Source of the DNA: JAHJQZ01 sp963667595
GTDB taxonomy: Bacteria; Pseudomonadota; Alphaproteobacteria; Rhizobiales; Devosiaceae
Length of the DNA: 64,000 nucleotides
NCBI GenBank assembly: GCA_963667595.2
Contig: CAXXWD010000009.1
Coordinates: 186,001-250,000, forward strand
Direction: 5' to 3'
Below the pieces are notes generated by a model. That model was given only the letters and a program-made list of their open reading frames with translations. It made no database searches and was not told the DNA's origin. The position numbers and the translations under genes are program-made. Below, piece by piece: positions 61,958 through 64,000 of the stretch (its first letter is position 1; each line of letters begins with the position of its first letter).

Positions 61958-62725
61958 TCAGTTTCCAATCGTCAGTTCGGCGATGAAGTCGAAGGCATCG
62001 CCACGATAATGCGAGCGCGTCAGCTCGATGACGCGGCCATCCGCGGTTCGGCTTATGCGTTCGATGAGCAAACAGGGGGTGTCGGGCTTTGTGTCCAGCA
62101 AGGCAGCCATTTTCGCCGCGAGGGGAACGGCTGTCAGGCGCTGGGTGGCGCGTACGGGCTTGTTGCCGCCGCGTTCCAGCGCCTCGTAGAGCGATCCATC
62201 GTCTTTGAAGGTTTCCCCGAGAAGCGCCAGCGGCACCGTGGCCTGTTCCAGGGCCACCGGCATGCCCTCGGCAATGCGCAGCCGGTCGAGCCGCAGCATG
62301 GTTTCGTGGGGCGATACGTTGAACAGAAAAATCTCGTCCGGTTTCGGCCGGCCCTCGGAGCGATTGATGACCCGCGTTTCCGCCTGCAAACCGAAAGCAT
62401 GCATGTCGTGCGAGAAGGAAGACAGCCGCCACAAGGATTGTTCGATGAGAGGCACCGATTTGGCGACGAACGTTCCGCTGCCGCGCCGCACTTCGAGTTC
62501 GCCGGTATTCGTCAGCTCCCGATAGGCATTGCGCACCGTAATGCGGCTGACGGACAGGTCCTCGGCAAGCTCACGCTCGGCTGGCAGAGCGTTTCCCGTC
62601 GCCAATTGGTGGCTGGCGATAAGGCCACGCAGGGCATCGGCAAGCTGCAGGTAAAGCGGCCCGTGTCCGGTTAAGGGCGAAAAGCCGTAGGCGTGTAGCT
62701 TTGTGCTGAGACGTTCTTGCACCAT
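61958..62725 (-). CDS. GntR/HutC family regulator of the amino-sugar operon (NagR-like)
   Basis: The protein has 255 residues. The N-terminal winged helix has PAERELAEDLSVSRITVRNAYREL. The UTRA domain has LDRLRIAEGMPVALEQATVP and ERISRTADGRVIELTRSHYRGD. It is the first gene of the GntR-SIS-nagA-kinase operon, 4 bp before the SIS gene. Its start codon has no ribosome-binding site and lies 7 bases from a promoter -10 box, so the mRNA may be leaderless. It is probably induced by a phosphorylated amino sugar. Confidence 0.92.
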   Translation of the reverse strand: MVQERLSTKLHAYGFSPLTGHGPLYLQLADALRGLIASHQLATGNALPAERELAEDLSVSRITVRNAYRELTNTGELEVRRGSGTFVAKSVPLIEQSLWRLSSFSHDMHAFGLQAETRVINRSEGRPKPDEIFLFNVSPHETMLRLDRLRIAEGMPVALEQATVPLALLGETFKDDGSLYEALERGGNKPVRATQRLTAVPLAAKMAALLDTKPDTPCLLIERISRTADGRVIELTRSHYRGDAFDFIAELTIGN

Positions 62726-62726
62726 A

Positions 62727-62761
62727 GGTCCAATATAGAACCAATATGGGATCTATTTCAA
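62727..62761 (-). promoter_or_regulatory. promoter and operator of the amino-sugar operon
   Basis: On the minus strand, TTGAAA (62756-62761) and TATATT (62732-62737) are 18 bp apart. The -10 box lies inside the imperfect dyad GGTCCAATATAGAACC (62727-62742; 12 of 16 positions symmetric), a plausible GntR operator. Transcription would start at or next to the ATG at 62725. Confidence 0.58.
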
Positions 62762-63239
62762 TCCAATTTCTATGGTTGTGACGTTCCTCGTGCCGCCGTT
62801 GTGCTGGCATCCCGGATTGCGCCGGACGGGCCGACATCCTGTCGACAGGACGTTATGTCTTTCTCCGTGCTTGCCCGCATAAGTGGCGACGCTTTGCAAC
62901 GCCAACGGATTGTAAAGAGTCACTTTGCACATGTGCCGGTACATGCGCGACGCACTTGATAAGGCGTGGCACCGTGCTGTGGGAGGCTGCTGGCTTTTTC
63001 GGCATGCCTGTCAAAGTCTCGAAGAAATCTGCGGCCATCGCCGGCTCGACGCCCCGTCAGCTCAGATTGCGGACCCGTCGCCGCTTGACGAAATCTGGTC
63101 TCCCCGGTACCACCCGAAGCACTGACGATCTCGCGCGTCACTTCGTGCCCCCAATGAGCCGAAATCACGGGTCACGAGCCGAACGAAACGAGATCGAAAT
63201 CGATGGGGTATCTGAGCTGACCCATTGATTTCAAAGGCT
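62762..63239. other. intergenic region between the amino-sugar operon and a tRNA gene
   Basis: No gene is supported in these 478 bp. A perfect 14-bp palindrome TCCTGTCGACAGGA lies at 62837-62850. The promoter of the tRNA must be here, but I cannot place its boxes with confidence. Confidence 0.5.
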
Positions 63240-63315
63240 GGGCCTGTAGCTCAATGGTTAGAGCCGGCCGCTCATAACGGTCTGGTTGCAGGTTCGAGTC
63301 CTGCCGGGCCCACCA
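63240..63315 (+). tRNA. tRNA with CAU anticodon, probably tRNA-Ile2 (lysidine-modified)
   Basis: This is a 76-nt cloverleaf with CCA encoded. The acceptor stem is GGGCCTG/CGGGCCC, the anticodon loop CTCATAA, and the T arm GCAGG-TTCGAGT-CCTGC. The start is a normal G1-C72 pair, so it is not the initiator. The GGTTAGAGC and GGTTGCAGG segments look closer to bacterial Ile2 than to elongator Met, but the two are hard to separate by eye. Confidence 0.93.
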
Positions 63316-64000
63316 CTTTTTTGCCGCTGTCGAATCGTGGAAAATCGACGAGACGATCTCCGCCGCCTTCGGCATCGCGTTGGCATCCCTGTCCTCGACA
63401 TCAGGCGAACGTCTGTCGTTTGACACCCAATCACAGGCGGATTGCTGCGAGCTTCTTTAATGGAGCCGCGAGGTTGCAATCAAGAGTGCAACCTCCACCT
63501 TGAAAATATGTGCAACAACCATGACTGCGCAGCAATGTCAGATCGAGTGGTACCGGCGGCCTTTCACAGTGACCGGTTGTCGCCTGTCACCTGAACTTCG
63601 AAACAACGCTCGGAATCATCCCGGTGCGTGCCTGTCCCGGCGAAGGCCGTGAACACCGGAATCAACTCTCATTGACAACGTGCCAAAGCGCCTGTCGAAT
63701 AATCCATTGATATCTATTCACTTTATCGGACGGCGAGCAAAACTTCCAGTCTGGAAGCGAGATTACTTCGAGAGTGGTTCGCGCCATTGTGTGCCGGGAC
63801 GACCATGGGAGCAGCGAGACCGGCGCTGCAACCAGGATGACCCGCCTGCGCGGGTGTTGTTTAGGGGCGAACGCCTCAAGCCAAGGCGTCCGCCGGCCCC
63901 GTTTACGAGTTCACACTATCGCTCCGAGTGATCAGATTGGCCGTGAGAAAGGTCGCGATTGAGTGTCCGGGGGGGATGTAATGTGTGCCTGCCGGGATCG
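63316..64000. other. non-coding tail of the window with an IS630 fragment
   Basis: No intact gene is visible in these 685 bp. The only recognisable item is the decayed IS630 fragment at 63811-63895. The remaining open frames have no start signals or family resemblance. Confidence 0.5.
63811..63895 (+). pseudogene. degenerate IS630 transposase fragment
   Basis: The stretch corresponds to the first catalytic motif region of the intact IS630 at 5237-6283. GAGACCGGC (63816-63824) and the 18-mer GATGACCCGCCTGCGCGG (63836-63853) are identical to 5777-5785 and 5796-5813, at the same spacing. Translated, it reads ETGAATRMTRLRG before a frameshift, then RGERLKPRR in the next frame. No start, no catalytic remainder and no inverted repeats are visible. 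It is an old, broken relative of the element. Confidence 0.68.

Noticed and set aside
63172..63426. Minus-strand frame containing ARQDSNLQPDRYERPALTIELQ
   Set aside because: This is the antisense of the CAU tRNA at 63240-63315, another common false protein.

Overview
The window looks like chromosomal DNA of a high-GC alphaproteobacterium of the order Hyphomicrobiales (Rhizobiales). The main reasons are a complete cyclic beta-1,2-glucan synthase of the NdvB/ChvB type, many small conserved proteins typical of that order, rhizobial-style dispersed intergenic palindromes, and UgpABCE- and Rbs-type sugar importers with DeoR/SorC and GntR regulators. I cannot name a genus from sequence alone.

Layout. 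1-4058: the end of an alpha/beta hydrolase, a small membrane protein, and a TetR plus ABC exporter operon. 4059-8900: an accessory patch at an initiator tRNA-Met gene. It holds an intact IS630 element with a frameshifted transposase, an unrecognised 40-kDa-class protein, the 3' remnant of a gene before it, an IS1182-like transposase remnant, and a 12-bp copy of the tRNA 3' end 2.85 kb downstream that could be an attachment-site scar. 8949-13321: small conserved genes (transglutaminase, DUF1488, a cold-shock protein, several unknowns, and a 46-aa protein with a GTG start). 13696-23837: a DEAD-box helicase and ndvB. 23860-30262: small conserved proteins, a secreted protein of seven two-cysteine repeats, a Crp/Fnr regulator, and an SDR/TetR divergent pair with two clear operators.

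30807-42402: a response regulator, a convergent HPt protein, a very AT-rich 580-bp spacer, and a seven-gene chemosensory operon (CheW, CheR-TPR, CheW, CHASE3 receptor, CheA-REC, CheB, and a REC-REC-REC-kinase-REC protein). The composition matches the Wsp type of alternative-function chemosensory system, but the last gene is a multi-receiver kinase where Wsp has a diguanylate cyclase.

42431-52204: a SorC-type regulator divergent from an Rbs-type importer, a LacD/YihT-type aldolase, a ROK kinase, a P-loop kinase, DeoC, and a two-domain aldehyde dehydrogenase resembling ALDH16. Together they look like a route for an unidentified sugar or deoxysugar. 52541-62725 (all minus strand): an amino-sugar locus with a GntR regulator, NagB-II-type SIS protein, NagA, FGGY kinase, a second GntR regulator, a UPF0309-type SIS protein and a complete Ugp/Mal-type importer. 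The window ends with a CAU-anticodon tRNA (probably Ile2) and a degenerate IS630 fragment.
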